From NCBI RefSeq assembly GCF_003265345.1, contig NZ_QFWW01000032.1:100319-164318 (forward strand): a DNA stretch of 64,000 nucleotides. The letters are read 5' to 3'. Below the pieces are notes generated by a model. That model had not been told where the DNA came from, did no database searches, and saw only the letters and a program-made list of their open reading frames with translations. Source of the DNA: Lentzea terrae (GTDB lineage: Bacteria > Actinomycetota > Actinomycetes > Mycobacteriales > Pseudonocardiaceae). A program made the translations under genes and the position numbers. Below, piece after piece: positions 10,289 through 18,786 of the stretch. How positions within the stretch are numbered: position 1 is the first letter of the stretch; every line of letters starts with the position of its first letter.

Positions 10289-11227
10289 TCAGCGGATGCG
10301 CCACAACCACCGGCTCCCCAGGCTCGTCGCCAGCAGCACGGCACCCGCCACGAGGAGCAGCACACCGCCCCCTGCCGCGCCGTCTGTCAAGTCCCAAACC
10401 AGTTCCGGCACGACGACCGTGGTGGCCACGACCCCCGCGACGAGCAGAACCGTGGTGCGCACACCGAGGTAGGCCGCGAAGCACGCGAGCGCGAGGCCGG
10501 CGGTGAGCAGGTAGGCGAGGAGGTCCGAGCCGTTGCCCGCCAACGGTTGTTGTGCGCCGAACAGTGCTACCGCGGCACCAGTGGCGAGCGCGAGCGGCAC
10601 CGGTCGCAGCACCTGGAGCAGGGCGAGGCCGCCGCCGACGAGGCCCAGCAGGAACAACGCGACGCCACCGGGAACCGGACTGTCCGGAATGAACTCGGTG
10701 ACCCACGCGAGGACCGTGCTGACGGCCGCAGCGGCTGTGGTGAGGTACGCCAGCGCTGTTGGTACCACGGCGTAGGCCAGGATCGCGGCGGCGAGTCCCG
10801 AGCTACTGCCGACGATCACCTCGTGGGACGTCACCGCGGCACCTGAGGTGAACGCTGTTGTGATCGCGGCGAGCGAAAGCAATGCGCTGACGACACGTCT
10901 GCGGTGGTGTTCAACGGTTCGCATCGCCGTGAGTCCACCGGCGACCACCACGGCCGCCACGACGAGCGCGACCGTGGTGCCGCCGAGGACGGCGACCCGG
11001 CCGAGCCGGGACAAGTCCTCCCACGACACTCCCAGCAGCAGCGCGGCGCCACCGAGCACCAGGCCGCCGCCGACGTAGCCGGCGACCTCCGCGATCCGGT
11101 CGGCGACCCGTGACGGCGCCTGCGTGCCGGTGAGCGCCTCGCGCACGGCGGTCTCCTGGTCAGGCGACAGCACTCCCTGCGTCGTGAGCCGGTGCAGCGC
11201 CTCGTTCTGCTGTGTCTTCAGATTCAC
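10289..11227 (-). CDS. Multi-pass membrane protein (DUF2157-like), unknown function
   Basis: A 312-residue protein with a short soluble N-terminus (LHRLTTQGVLSPDQETAVREAL) followed by about nine or ten hydrophobic helices. A soluble N-terminal segment before many membrane helices resembles DUF2157-type proteins, but the match is by architecture only. The GTG at 11227 is preceded by an AAGGGGAAGG-like ribosome site and lies 68 nt inside the preceding gene, so the exact start is uncertain. It is the last gene of a four-gene leftward operon. Confidence 0.6.
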   Translation of the reverse strand: MNLKTQQNEALHRLTTQGVLSPDQETAVREALTGTQAPSRVADRIAEVAGYVGGGLVLGGAALLLGVSWEDLSRLGRVAVLGGTTVALVVAAVVVAGGLTAMRTVEHHRRRVVSALLSLAAITTAFTSGAAVTSHEVIVGSSSGLAAAILAYAVVPTALAYLTTAAAAVSTVLAWVTEFIPDSPVPGGVALFLLGLVGGGLALLQVLRPVPLALATGAAVALFGAQQPLAGNGSDLLAYLLTAGLALACFAAYLGVRTTVLLVAGVVATTVVVPELVWDLTDGAAGGGVLLLVAGAVLLATSLGSRWLWRIR

Positions 11228-12251
11228 GGCCTTCCCCTTCCCGATGCCAGATCTCCCGCACGACGAGCACGACGGGAACGGCGAACAACGCCCCCACGAC
11301 ACCGGCCAGCACCACGCCGGTCGCGACGGCGAGCACGACGGTCAGCGGGTGCAACCGGACGACCCGGCCGAGCAGGAACGGTTGCAGGACCTCCCCTTCC
11401 AGCTCCTGCACGGCCACCGTGAGCGCGAGCACGAGCAGCGCGGTCACCGGGCCACCCGTCACGAGCGCGACCAGCACTGCGGCACCGCCCGCGACGAACG
11501 CGCCCACATACGGCACGAACGCACCGAGAAACACCAATGACGTCAACGGAACCACCATCGGCACACCGATCACGGCGAGTCCGACTCCGATCGCGACGGC
11601 GTCCACGACGGCCACCGCCAGCGTAGCCCTGGTGAACCCGGACAACGCGTGGAAAACCCTCCGGCCGATGCCGTCGAGACGGTCGCGCAACTGCACGGGC
11701 GTCACGCGCAGCGCACCGCGCCACAGCCGGTCGCCGTCGTAGAGGAAGAAGTACAGGGCGAACAGGCTGAGCACGACACCGGCCAGCGCGGTGCCCAGCG
11801 CCGCCGCGGTCGCCGTGGCACCACCGAGGATCCGTTCGCTCTGACCAGCGACGAGGTTCACGAGGTCGTTGAGGGCGGCGTCGATCTGCGGCTCGCTCAA
11901 CGAGAGCGGACCGTGCACGAGCCAGTCGCGGCCTTTGCCGAGGGCGTCGCGCAGCGCGGCGCCCAGCCCGCCCGCGCCGCTGATCAACGCGTCGACCGTG
12001 AAGGCCAGCAGGGTGCCGAGCGGTGCGAGCGACGTGACGAGCACGAGTGCCGCGGCCAGGGCCCGGGGCACGTGATGACGGCGCAGCCAGGTCACGGCCG
12101 GCCACAGCAGTGCGGCCAGCAGAACGGCGACCGCCACCGGGATCAGCACGGCCGCGAGCGCCACCGCGACACGCCAGCCGACGTAGCCGAGCGCCAGCAG
12201 AACCAGGGCGGCCGCGCCGCCCCGGCTCCACCGGCGCAGGTTCCCGTTCAC
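11160..12251 (-). CDS. AI-2E family transporter
   Basis: A 363-residue membrane protein of the AI-2E/PerM family, with eight predicted helices. The signature region VFLGAFVPYVGAFVAGGAAVLVALVTGG and the late LEGEVLQPFLLGRVVRLHPLTVVLAV motif are diagnostic. Family members export small molecules or act as Na+/H+ antiporters; the substrate here is unknown. The GTG start at 12251 overlaps the upstream stop as GTGA. The protein ends in a charged, low-complexity tail that overlaps the next gene's start. Confidence 0.86.
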   Translation of the reverse strand: MNGNLRRWSRGGAAALVLLALGYVGWRVAVALAAVLIPVAVAVLLAALLWPAVTWLRRHHVPRALAAALVLVTSLAPLGTLLAFTVDALISGAGGLGAALRDALGKGRDWLVHGPLSLSEPQIDAALNDLVNLVAGQSERILGGATATAAALGTALAGVVLSLFALYFFLYDGDRLWRGALRVTPVQLRDRLDGIGRRVFHALSGFTRATLAVAVVDAVAIGVGLAVIGVPMVVPLTSLVFLGAFVPYVGAFVAGGAAVLVALVTGGPVTALLVLALTVAVQELEGEVLQPFLLGRVVRLHPLTVVLAVATGVVLAGVVGALFAVPVVLVVREIWHREGEGRESEDTAERGAAPAHDAGSAVA

Positions 12252-12895
12252 GACTTCGGCTGGTTCGCGATCTCGACGGCGCCGAACAGCGCGGTGCCGT
12301 TGACGGTCAGCACCGGTGCGTCGTCGCTCAGCCCGTCGTTCTCGGTCTTGTCCACGATCCCGCCCATGAACGGCAACCCGCCCACGGAGACGCGCCACCC
12401 TTCGGGCACCAGCACCTCGACACCGCCGAAGAGCGCGAACGCGTCGATGCTCGCCTCGTTGTCGACCTGCGCCTGGCGCAGGTCGAGCGTGGCGCCACCG
12501 AAGATCGCGGAGACGTCGGCGTGCCGCAGGTGCTGGGTGCGCTCACGGGTCGTGGTGCCGCCGAACACCGCGACCGGCGTACGGGTGCCGTGGTGCCTGC
12601 GCAGCCCCACGAGCACGGCGATCCCGGCGCACACCAGCACCGTCGGCCACAGGACGTCACCGGTGGCCCACCCGAGCGAACCCATGAGCAGCACCAGCCC
12701 GGCCAGCGTGATGACGACCGGGCCGAGCGAGACACGGCGCTGCGCGACCATCGCCACGAGACCGAGCCCCACCAGCGCGACCGGCCACCAGCGGCCGACG
12801 GCCGCACCGGAGTCGACCACGTCGGTGGCGTCGAGGATGCCGAAGACACCGAGTGCCAGCAGCACCAGCCCCACCCACACGCGGACGGGTCTCAC
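12248..12895 (-). CDS. LiaF-like membrane protein
   Basis: A 215-residue protein with four hydrophobic segments in the first 95 residues (LiaF/DUF5668-like transmembrane part), followed by a soluble beta-rich C-terminal domain with repeating FGG motifs (VAVFGGTTT, SAIFGGATLDLR, FALFGGVEVLVP, TALFGAVEI). This repeated-FGG pattern is typical of LiaF-type cell-envelope stress sensors. GTG 12895 overlaps the upstream DUF4342 stop (GTGA). An envelope-stress role is inferred from family only. Confidence 0.75.
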   Translation of the reverse strand: MRPVRVWVGLVLLALGVFGILDATDVVDSGAAVGRWWPVALVGLGLVAMVAQRRVSLGPVVITLAGLVLLMGSLGWATGDVLWPTVLVCAGIAVLVGLRRHHGTRTPVAVFGGTTTRERTQHLRHADVSAIFGGATLDLRQAQVDNEASIDAFALFGGVEVLVPEGWRVSVGGLPFMGGIVDKTENDGLSDDAPVLTVNGTALFGAVEIANQPKS

Positions 12896-13167
12896 GGCTT
12901 CGGGTCCTCTGGCGCGGCGTCGGAGCGACGGTCGACCTCGATGGTCCAGTCGCTCGCGAGCGCGGCGACGGCGCCGATCGCGGTGACGACGGGGGCGGCG
13001 ATCGCGGCGACGACACCCGCGGTCACCGGGATCTCCATGACGGTGTGCCCCTTGTCGTTCTTGAGGATCAGACGCCGGACGTTGCCCTCGTGGATGAGCT
13101 CCTTGACCTTCTCGACGAGAGCCTCGCCGCGCAGCCTGCTCACCTTGGTTTCCTGTTCCACGGTCAT
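12892..13167 (-). CDS. DUF4342 small protein
   Basis: A 91-residue protein with a basic N-terminal half (GEALVEKVKELIHEGNVRRLILKNDKGHTVMEIP) and one hydrophobic segment (residues about 50-70). This is the DUF4342 family pattern, in which the LVEKVKELI..GNVRRIxI motif is followed by a membrane anchor. Function is unknown. ATG 13167 has AAGGGAGA upstream and heads a four-gene operon, 50 nt from a box pair. Confidence 0.75.
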   Translation of the reverse strand: MTVEQETKVSRLRGEALVEKVKELIHEGNVRRLILKNDKGHTVMEIPVTAGVVAAIAAPVVTAIGAVAALASDWTIEVDRRSDAAPEDPKP

Positions 13168-13217
13168 GTCTGTCTCCCTTCCACCTCCACCATCTCGCCA
13201 GGAGCGCGGCCGGGGCA

Positions 13218-13253
13218 GTGACCTTCGGTCCTGTCCGACCGGTCCTGGGTCCC
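13218..13253. promoter_or_regulatory. Paired DosR-type boxes, divergent promoter
   Basis: GTGACCTTCGGTCC (13218-13231) and CGGTCCTGGGTCCC (13240-13253) are 22 bp apart, between the DUF4342 operon (leftward, 50 nt) and the small rightward gene at 13348 (94 nt). Confidence 0.65.
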
Positions 13254-13347
13254 GGCGATGAAACCCACCTTGGCTTCTGCGACGAGCCCGGTGCCGAAGG
13301 GCAGGCTCTCCTTCAGCCGCCCAATTGCGAACAGGAAGGGGAACACG

Positions 13348-13593
13348 ATGAGCACCAACGGTTACACGGCGAGGCACCGCGCGATGCTGCAGGCGATCGC
13401 GGACGGCCGTGGCGAACTCCTGTGCGGGCGTGTTCCCAGCCTCGCTGTCGACGGGCTGTGGTGCGACTTCGTGGCCACCGGCCAGCTGTTCGCCGAGGGA
13501 CTGTTCCGGCCGGCCCGCCAGGCCGCCTTCGGCACGCAGGCACCCGCCGAGCTGACCACCTCCGGACTTCACGTCCTGAGCTCGTTCGCGTGA
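13348..13593 (+). CDS. Small hypothetical protein, possible winged-helix-like
   Basis: An 81-residue protein that I do not recognise by name. It contains TARHRAMLQAIADGRGELL, a central VDGLWCDF and a C-terminal GLFRPARQ...AELTTSGLHVL. The ending resembles the recognition end of small winged-helix proteins common in actinomycetes, but there is no direct functional evidence. ATG 13348 follows AGGAAGGGGA. It sits 12 nt upstream of the GerMN gene and shares the box-pair promoter. Confidence 0.65.
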   Translation: MSTNGYTARHRAMLQAIADGRGELLCGRVPSLAVDGLWCDFVATGQLFAEGLFRPARQAAFGTQAPAELTTSGLHVLSSFA

Positions 13594-13605
13594 GGGGAGA
13601 CTGAG

Positions 13606-14727
13606 ATGAAGCGGTGGCACGACAAACGACGCGTGGGTCTCGTCGTCGGCGCCGTGGTGGTGCTTCTGGCCGTCGTCGCGGCCGTGCTGGTCGCCGTGCG
13701 GGCGGATCGCACCGCGACACCGACACCGACACCGTCCGCGACCCCGACGGCGACTTCGACGGCGGACATCACCAGCTTCGCCGTGTACTTCCACCAGGGC
13801 ACGCCGGACGATCCCCGCAAGGTGGTCGCGGTGCCGCGCTCGGTGCCGAAGACCGAGGCGGTCGCGACGGCGGCGCTGACGGAGCTGCTACGCGGTCCCG
13901 GCGAGGCGGAGCGGAAGGCCGGGTACTGGTCGATGTTCGAGGGCGAGACGGCGGGCGACCTCAAGAGCGTCCGCGTCGTCAGCGGTGTCGCCTACGCGGA
14001 CTTCCTGGACTTCCGCGAGCTCATCCCGAACGCGACCTCCAGCTTTGGCAGTGCGGCACTGCTCGCGGAACTCGACGCGACGCTCCAGCAGTTCCCGACG
14101 GTCAAGTCCACTGTGTACTCGTTCAACGGTGACGTGGCGGCCTTCTACCACTGGCTGCAGCTGACGCCGCCGTCCCAGGGCGAGGTCCAGGACGCGATCG
14201 GGGAGGCGAAGCGGTTCCTGCTCGCGGTGGCCGGCATGCGGGGCGTGTTCGCCGGAACGGTGCGCCGCACCGGCAACCTGGCGGAGGTCACCTGCTACCC
14301 GCCGACCCCCGACGACGTGACCGTGCCGTCGACGGGTCAGCCGACGGTGGTGACGCTGCGCCGCGACGGAGGCACGTGGTCGGTCACCGGCACCAGCGCC
14401 GGGATGATCCAGGTCGACGCGCCCCACAGCGGTGACGTGCTCACCACGCCGTTCACCGCCACTGGTCGCGCGCACGTGTTCGAGGGCAACGTGACCGTGC
14501 GCGTCCTGACCGACAAGGGCGCCACTGAGATCGGCCGCGGTTTCGTGACCGGGGGAGGGGACGCGCTGCGCCTGTTCACCGGGGCGATCACCTTCGCCCC
14601 GGTGAACGGTGGCGGCGGATGGGTGCTGTTCCAGGAGTTCTCGGCCGCGAACGGTGATGTCGTGCTCACCACCGCGGTGCGGGTGGGGTTCGGGGGCGCG
14701 CAACCGACGGTGACCGCGAACGGGTGA
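13606..14727 (+). CDS. GerMN- and Gmad2-domain protein, membrane anchored
   Basis: A 373-residue extracytoplasmic protein. One transmembrane helix (residues about 10-32) is followed by a Thr/Pro linker, a GerMN domain (about 50-165, VYFHQG...VAVPRSVPKT...LLRGPGEAERKAG...LKSVRVVSGVAYADFLDF) and an immunoglobulin-like Gmad2 domain (about 265-370, IQVDAPHSGDVLTTPFTATGRAHVFEGNV). These domains occur in spore-germination and LpqB-type envelope proteins; no enzymatic activity is expected. Its stop lies 3 bp from the convergent gene's stop. Probably co-transcribed with the small gene at 13348. Confidence 0.85.
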   Translation: MKRWHDKRRVGLVVGAVVVLLAVVAAVLVAVRADRTATPTPTPSATPTATSTADITSFAVYFHQGTPDDPRKVVAVPRSVPKTEAVATAALTELLRGPGEAERKAGYWSMFEGETAGDLKSVRVVSGVAYADFLDFRELIPNATSSFGSAALLAELDATLQQFPTVKSTVYSFNGDVAAFYHWLQLTPPSQGEVQDAIGEAKRFLLAVAGMRGVFAGTVRRTGNLAEVTCYPPTPDDVTVPSTGQPTVVTLRRDGGTWSVTGTSAGMIQVDAPHSGDVLTTPFTATGRAHVFEGNVTVRVLTDKGATEIGRGFVTGGGDALRLFTGAITFAPVNGGGGWVLFQEFSAANGDVVLTTAVRVGFGGAQPTVTANG

Positions 14728-14730
14728 CGG

Positions 14731-15531
14731 TCAAGCCGGCTCGAACGCACCCGGATCGGCGCAGTACTCCCGCGCCGCGGTGGCGAACCGCACGGCCTGA
14801 GACCCGTCGACGTAACGGTGGTCGAAGGTCGCCGTGATCCCGAGCACGGGCCGTGCCACGACCTCGCCGTCGACGACCACCGCCCGCTGCTCCACCGACC
14901 CCACCAGCACGAGCACCGGAATCCGGTAGTACGCGGCAAGAGGCGAGAACGCGCGCCGCACTCCCCACATGCCGACCGAGGTGATCATCGCGCCGCCGAA
15001 CGCCTCACGCGGCAGGCCGATCGCCTTGAGGTCCAGCCCGAGCCCCGCCGTGAGCCAGGCGCCGCACCGCAGCACCGGCCGCAGCAGCCAGACCGGCAAC
15101 CACCCGAGCAACGCCTTGCCCTTGCCGAACTCCGGGTCGGTGCCGTCCGCGATCGCGGCGTTCCTGCGCTCCAGCTCCTCGGCGACGTCCACAGCGGACC
15201 TGTGCACGACGTCGGTGATCTTCACACCGCTGAGCTCCTTGTCGCCGTGCACCGACGTGATGAAGAAGACGTCGATGGACTCGCGGTCGTGCTCACGCCC
15301 GAACGCGACGCGCACCCGCAGCTCGGGAACACGGGCCAGGCCGTGCGCGACCGCTCGGCCGACGAGGTGCGTGATGGTCACGTGCCGTCCGCTCGTGGCC
15401 CGGACCTGCGCGATGTAGTCGAGCAACGCCTCCGCGTCGACGTCCAGCTCACCGTAGAACTGGGGATCCGACGGCGGCCGCCACGCGGCCCACGCGAGCT
15501 TGCGCCACACCGGAAGCTTCCGCGAGGTCAT
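14731..15531 (-). CDS. Stand-alone 2-oxoacid dehydrogenase-type acyltransferase catalytic domain
   Basis: A 266-residue CAT-like acyltransferase domain without lipoyl or subunit-binding domains. The active-site motif FDHRYVDGSQA (HxxxDG) is intact near the C-terminus, with ITSVGMWG and PVLGITATF upstream. Proteins of this stand-alone type are predicted to move acyl groups between CoA and another acceptor; the acceptor is unknown. ATG 15531 overlaps the upstream acyltransferase-3 stop (ATGA) and has AGAAGGAGA before it. Pairing with an integral-membrane acyltransferase suggests lipid or envelope acylation (inference). Confidence 0.85.
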   Translation of the reverse strand: MTSRKLPVWRKLAWAAWRPPSDPQFYGELDVDAEALLDYIAQVRATSGRHVTITHLVGRAVAHGLARVPELRVRVAFGREHDRESIDVFFITSVHGDKELSGVKITDVVHRSAVDVAEELERRNAAIADGTDPEFGKGKALLGWLPVWLLRPVLRCGAWLTAGLGLDLKAIGLPREAFGGAMITSVGMWGVRRAFSPLAAYYRIPVLVLVGSVEQRAVVVDGEVVARPVLGITATFDHRYVDGSQAVRFATAAREYCADPGAFEPA

Positions 15532-16586
15532 GGTCGTCTCCTTCTCGATCCCACCAGTGCGATCAAGGGCAGGGTGAACACCAGCGACGCCAGCACGGCC
15601 AGCGGGCGCTGCAACCACCAGATGAGGTCGGGGGCGCGGTCGTCGGAGATCTGCCGGGCCAGCACGACGTAACCGAACGTCCTGGCGAGCGCCATCCCGG
15701 TGCTGTGGAACAGGAACAGCGGCAGCGCGAACGCGTTGACCGCAGTCACGATCCGCCGCGCGAGGTCGTTGCGCAGCAGGTGTTCCACCAGCGGCCGGAT
15801 GACCTCGGCGAAGCCGATCTGGAAGGCGAGCAGGGCCACCAGCACGAACGTCGGCGGGCCCACGTTGGAGAGCCGGTCGCCGGGCACACCGACCATCGAG
15901 CCGGGGTACAGCCCGGAGAACACCAGCCCCGCCAGCCCGAACAGGCCGCCGGACAGCAGCGCCCACCCCGTCCGCCTGGTCAGCCGCTCGTGGAAGAACC
16001 CGGCCTGATGCGCCAGCCACCACACCACGAGCATGTTGACCCAGCCGATCCAGGGCAGGTCGTAGCGGAACCTCAGGACGTCCACGAGCATCGCGACACC
16101 GCCGAGCCACACCGGCACCAGCACGTCGAACCGCCGGTGCAACCACGAGCTCAGTGGGACGAGCGTGATGAGCACGACGTAGACGCCGACGAACCACAGC
16201 GGGCTGATCACGAGCAGCACCACGCCGCGCATCCACGGGAAGCCGAACACGGCGCCGGCGAACGATCCCAGCACCGCCCAGGTGCCGAGCAGCGCGAGCG
16301 AGGGGAGCAACAGGTGCCGGACGTGCCGCCAGATGTAGGTCCCGGCACCGTTCTCGCGGTCGCGGTCCCACGAGTGGCTGTGCACGCACCCGCCGACGTA
16401 GAAGAACACCGGCAGCACCTGCAGCAGCCAGGTCAGGATCCACAGCCCGGACAGGAAACCGAGCGGGCTCGTCGGCACCGGGCCGTCCGGTGTCCAGCGC
16501 AGAATCGTGAAAGCCCAGTGCCACAGCACAACGACGATCAAGCTCGTGGCACGCAGCCAGTCCAGGTAGTCCTCTCGCGGGCGCAT
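15528..16586 (-). CDS. Acyltransferase family 3 membrane protein
   Basis: A 352-residue protein with about ten transmembrane helices. The N-terminal DYLDWLRATSLIVVVLWHW contains the histidine expected for acyltransferase-3 enzymes, and VLPVFFYVGGCVHSHSW matches the conserved F..GG..S region. The family O-acetylates sugars, lipids or antibiotics at the membrane. ATG 16586 is only 12 bp from the divergent CPBP start, so any promoter must lie within the opposite gene; no strong ribosome site is visible. Confidence 0.82.
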   Translation of the reverse strand: MRPREDYLDWLRATSLIVVVLWHWAFTILRWTPDGPVPTSPLGFLSGLWILTWLLQVLPVFFYVGGCVHSHSWDRDRENGAGTYIWRHVRHLLLPSLALLGTWAVLGSFAGAVFGFPWMRGVVLLVISPLWFVGVYVVLITLVPLSSWLHRRFDVLVPVWLGGVAMLVDVLRFRYDLPWIGWVNMLVVWWLAHQAGFFHERLTRRTGWALLSGGLFGLAGLVFSGLYPGSMVGVPGDRLSNVGPPTFVLVALLAFQIGFAEVIRPLVEHLLRNDLARRIVTAVNAFALPLFLFHSTGMALARTFGYVVLARQISDDRAPDLIWWLQRPLAVLASLVFTLPLIALVGSRRRRP

Positions 16587-16598
16587 ACTGGAAGAACC

Positions 16599-17297
16599 AT
16601 GAGCCGTCGTATCGCGGCGTTCTTCGCCGCAGTTGTCCTTCTCGTCCTGGCCACCACCCTCGTCAACCGCGTCCTGCCCGGCTGGGCCTACCCGATCACC
16701 GGTGTCGTCACCACCGCCGGGCTGATCGGCCTCGCGTACTGGTCCGGGCTGCGTGCCGCGGCCATCGGGCTCGACCGCGCGCACCTGCGCCGTGCGGGTC
16801 TCTTCGGACTGATAGGCCTCGCCGTGATCGCGCTCGGGTTCGGGATCGCGCTCGCGGTGCCGGCGCTGCGGACGTTCTTCCACGACGGCCGGGTGCAGGA
16901 CCTGGCGGTGGGGCCGCTGCTGTGGGTGATGCTGATCCGCATCCCGTTCGGCACGGTGCTGCTGGAGGAGGTCGCCTTCCGCGGCGTGCTGCCGGCCCTG
17001 CTCGGCGGCGGCGACCGCTGGCGCTGGGGGCCGGTGCTCGGGGCGTCGGCGCTGTTCGGGCTGTGGCACGTGCTTCCCTCACTGGCGTTGACGAGCAACG
17101 CCGCGGTCGGCGCCGTCTTCGGCGGGGCGTCGCTGGCGCTGGTGTCCGTGGTGGCAATGCTCGCCGCGGCGGTCGCGGGTGTGTTGCTGCTCTGGTGGCG
17201 GCACACCGGCAGGGGCGTGCTCGCACCCGCGCTGGTGCACCTCGCGACGAACTCCGGCGGTGTGCTGGTCGCCTGGTACGTCCTGTCGTCAGCGTGA
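16599..17297 (+). CDS. CPBP family intramembrane metalloprotease
   Basis: A 232-residue membrane protein with about seven helices and the three CPBP (Abi/CaaX protease-like) motifs: LLEEVAFRG (EExxxR), ALFGLWHVLPS (FxxxH region) and LVHLATNSGG (HxxxN). Members are Rce1-like proteases or act in membrane stress and bacteriocin self-immunity. No substrate can be proposed. The start is 12 bp from the divergent acyltransferase. Confidence 0.88.
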   Translation: MSRRIAAFFAAVVLLVLATTLVNRVLPGWAYPITGVVTTAGLIGLAYWSGLRAAAIGLDRAHLRRAGLFGLIGLAVIALGFGIALAVPALRTFFHDGRVQDLAVGPLLWVMLIRIPFGTVLLEEVAFRGVLPALLGGGDRWRWGPVLGASALFGLWHVLPSLALTSNAAVGAVFGGASLALVSVVAMLAAAVAGVLLLWWRHTGRGVLAPALVHLATNSGGVLVAWYVLSSA

Positions 17298-17319
17298 TCG
17301 GTGTGCGGCCGTTCGGGCA

Positions 17320-17356
17320 GGGCCCAAGTGCTCGCCCCGAGCGGGACGCCGGGCCG
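17320..17356. promoter_or_regulatory. Paired DosR-type boxes upstream of WS/DGAT 1
   Basis: GGGCCCAAGTGCTC (17320-17333) and GGGACGCCGGGCCG (17343-17356) are 23 bp apart. The second ends 35 nt before the ATG at 17392, placing its centre at about -42 if the transcript starts at the ATG. Confidence 0.68.
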
Positions 17357-17391
17357 TGTCGCAGCAGGTCCGGAGTTGCTGCACTGGGTTC

Positions 17392-18786
17392 ATGGACCTC
17401 CTGAGCCCGCTCGACGCGGCGTTCCTCGACATCGAGGACGCGGATCCGCACGCCTCCCTCGCGATCGCCTCGGTGGCGGTCATCGAGGGACCGGTGCCGT
17501 CCCACGACGAGTTCCTCGCGTTGATGCGGGCGAAGCTGCCCGTGCTGCCGCGCTCCCGCGAGAAGCTCGTCCGCGTCCCTCTCGACCTGGGCACGCCGGG
17601 CTGGCAGGACGATCCGGCGTTCAACCTCGCCTACCACGTGCGCCGCACCGCGTTGCCCGCGCCGGGTGGTGACGCGGAGCTGTCCGCGCTGATCGCCCGC
17701 ATCATGGGGCAGCGCCTGGACCGCGACCGCCCGTTGTGGGAGTACTGGGTGGTCGAGGGGCTCGAGGGCGGCCGCTGGGCGATCGTCGCCAAGGTGCACC
17801 ACTGCCTGGTCGACGGCGTGGGCGGCACGATGCTCTACGACGTGATGTACGGCGACGCACCCGCACCGGAACCTGCGCCGGAGCAGGAGGCGAGCTTGCT
17901 GTCGCTGCTGGTTGCCGTGGTGAGCTCCCCGGTGCGCACCGCGCGCCTGGTCGCGTCGGCGGTGAGCGGCCTGGTGTCGCTCGTGGGCTCACTGCTGCCG
18001 GTGCACGCCTCGTCGTTGTTCGGGCCGCTCGGCTCCGCACGGCACTACCGGATCGTCCGCGCCTCGCTGGCGGAGGTGAAGGAGATCGCGCACACCTTCG
18101 GTGTCACCGTCAACGACGTTGTGCTCGCGGCAGTCGGCTCTGCGTATCGCGCCGTCCTGCTCGCACGGGGAGAAGAGCCCGATCCGGAGAGCGTGCGCAC
18201 GGTCGTGCCGGTGTCGGTGCGTGGTGACGGCCGGATGGGCAACCAGGTCAGCGCCCGGCTGGCGTTCCTGCCGGTCGACACGGAGCACGTTGTGGACGCG
18301 CTTTCCGTTGTGCACCAACGGTTCAACACGCTCAAGAAGGGCAACGAGTCCGAGGCGGGGCACATGGTGACCGAACTGGCACGGCACGAGCCGTTCGCGC
18401 CGCTGTCGTGGAGCATCCGGCTCGGCGCGATGCTGCCGCAGCGCAGCATCGTCACGGTGACCACGAACGTGCCGGGACCCAGGAAACCGCTGAAAGTGCT
18501 GGGCCGCCCGATCGTTGAAATCCTGCCCTACGTGCCGATCGCCGTGCGCATCAGGACGGCCATCGCCGTGCTCTCGTACGCTGACCGGCTCACCATCGGC
18601 ATCACCGCCGACTACGACAGCAACCCCGACGTGGACGTGCTGGCAGGAGCGTTGCGGGACGCCATCGCCGAACTGGTGAGCGCGGCCCGCGTCACGCCGT
18701 CACCGCCCGCCGCAACCGCCAGGCGCCGAGCACGAACAGCACGACCGCGAACCCGAGCAGCACGCCCAGGTGCGGCATCACGGTGA
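17392..18786 (+). CDS. Wax ester synthase / diacylglycerol acyltransferase (WS/DGAT) 1
   Basis: A 464-residue acyl-CoA-dependent O-acyltransferase making triacylglycerol or wax esters for storage. The catalytic motif KVHHCLVDGVGG (HHxxxDG) is intact, and late motifs include TVTTNVPGPRKPL and ITADYDSNPDVDVL. The M. tuberculosis counterpart Tgs1 is a DosR target. ATG 17392 follows a box pair at 35 nt and lacks a ribosome site, suggesting a leaderless mRNA. Oddity: the last 30 residues or so are arginine/proline-rich and lie on top of the convergent ABC permease's 3' end (from 18692), so the original stop may have been lost. Confidence 0.9.
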   Translation: MDLLSPLDAAFLDIEDADPHASLAIASVAVIEGPVPSHDEFLALMRAKLPVLPRSREKLVRVPLDLGTPGWQDDPAFNLAYHVRRTALPAPGGDAELSALIARIMGQRLDRDRPLWEYWVVEGLEGGRWAIVAKVHHCLVDGVGGTMLYDVMYGDAPAPEPAPEQEASLLSLLVAVVSSPVRTARLVASAVSGLVSLVGSLLPVHASSLFGPLGSARHYRIVRASLAEVKEIAHTFGVTVNDVVLAAVGSAYRAVLLARGEEPDPESVRTVVPVSVRGDGRMGNQVSARLAFLPVDTEHVVDALSVVHQRFNTLKKGNESEAGHMVTELARHEPFAPLSWSIRLGAMLPQRSIVTVTTNVPGPRKPLKVLGRPIVEILPYVPIAVRIRTAIAVLSYADRLTIGITADYDSNPDVDVLAGALRDAIAELVSAARVTPSPPAATARRRARTARPRTRAARPGAASR

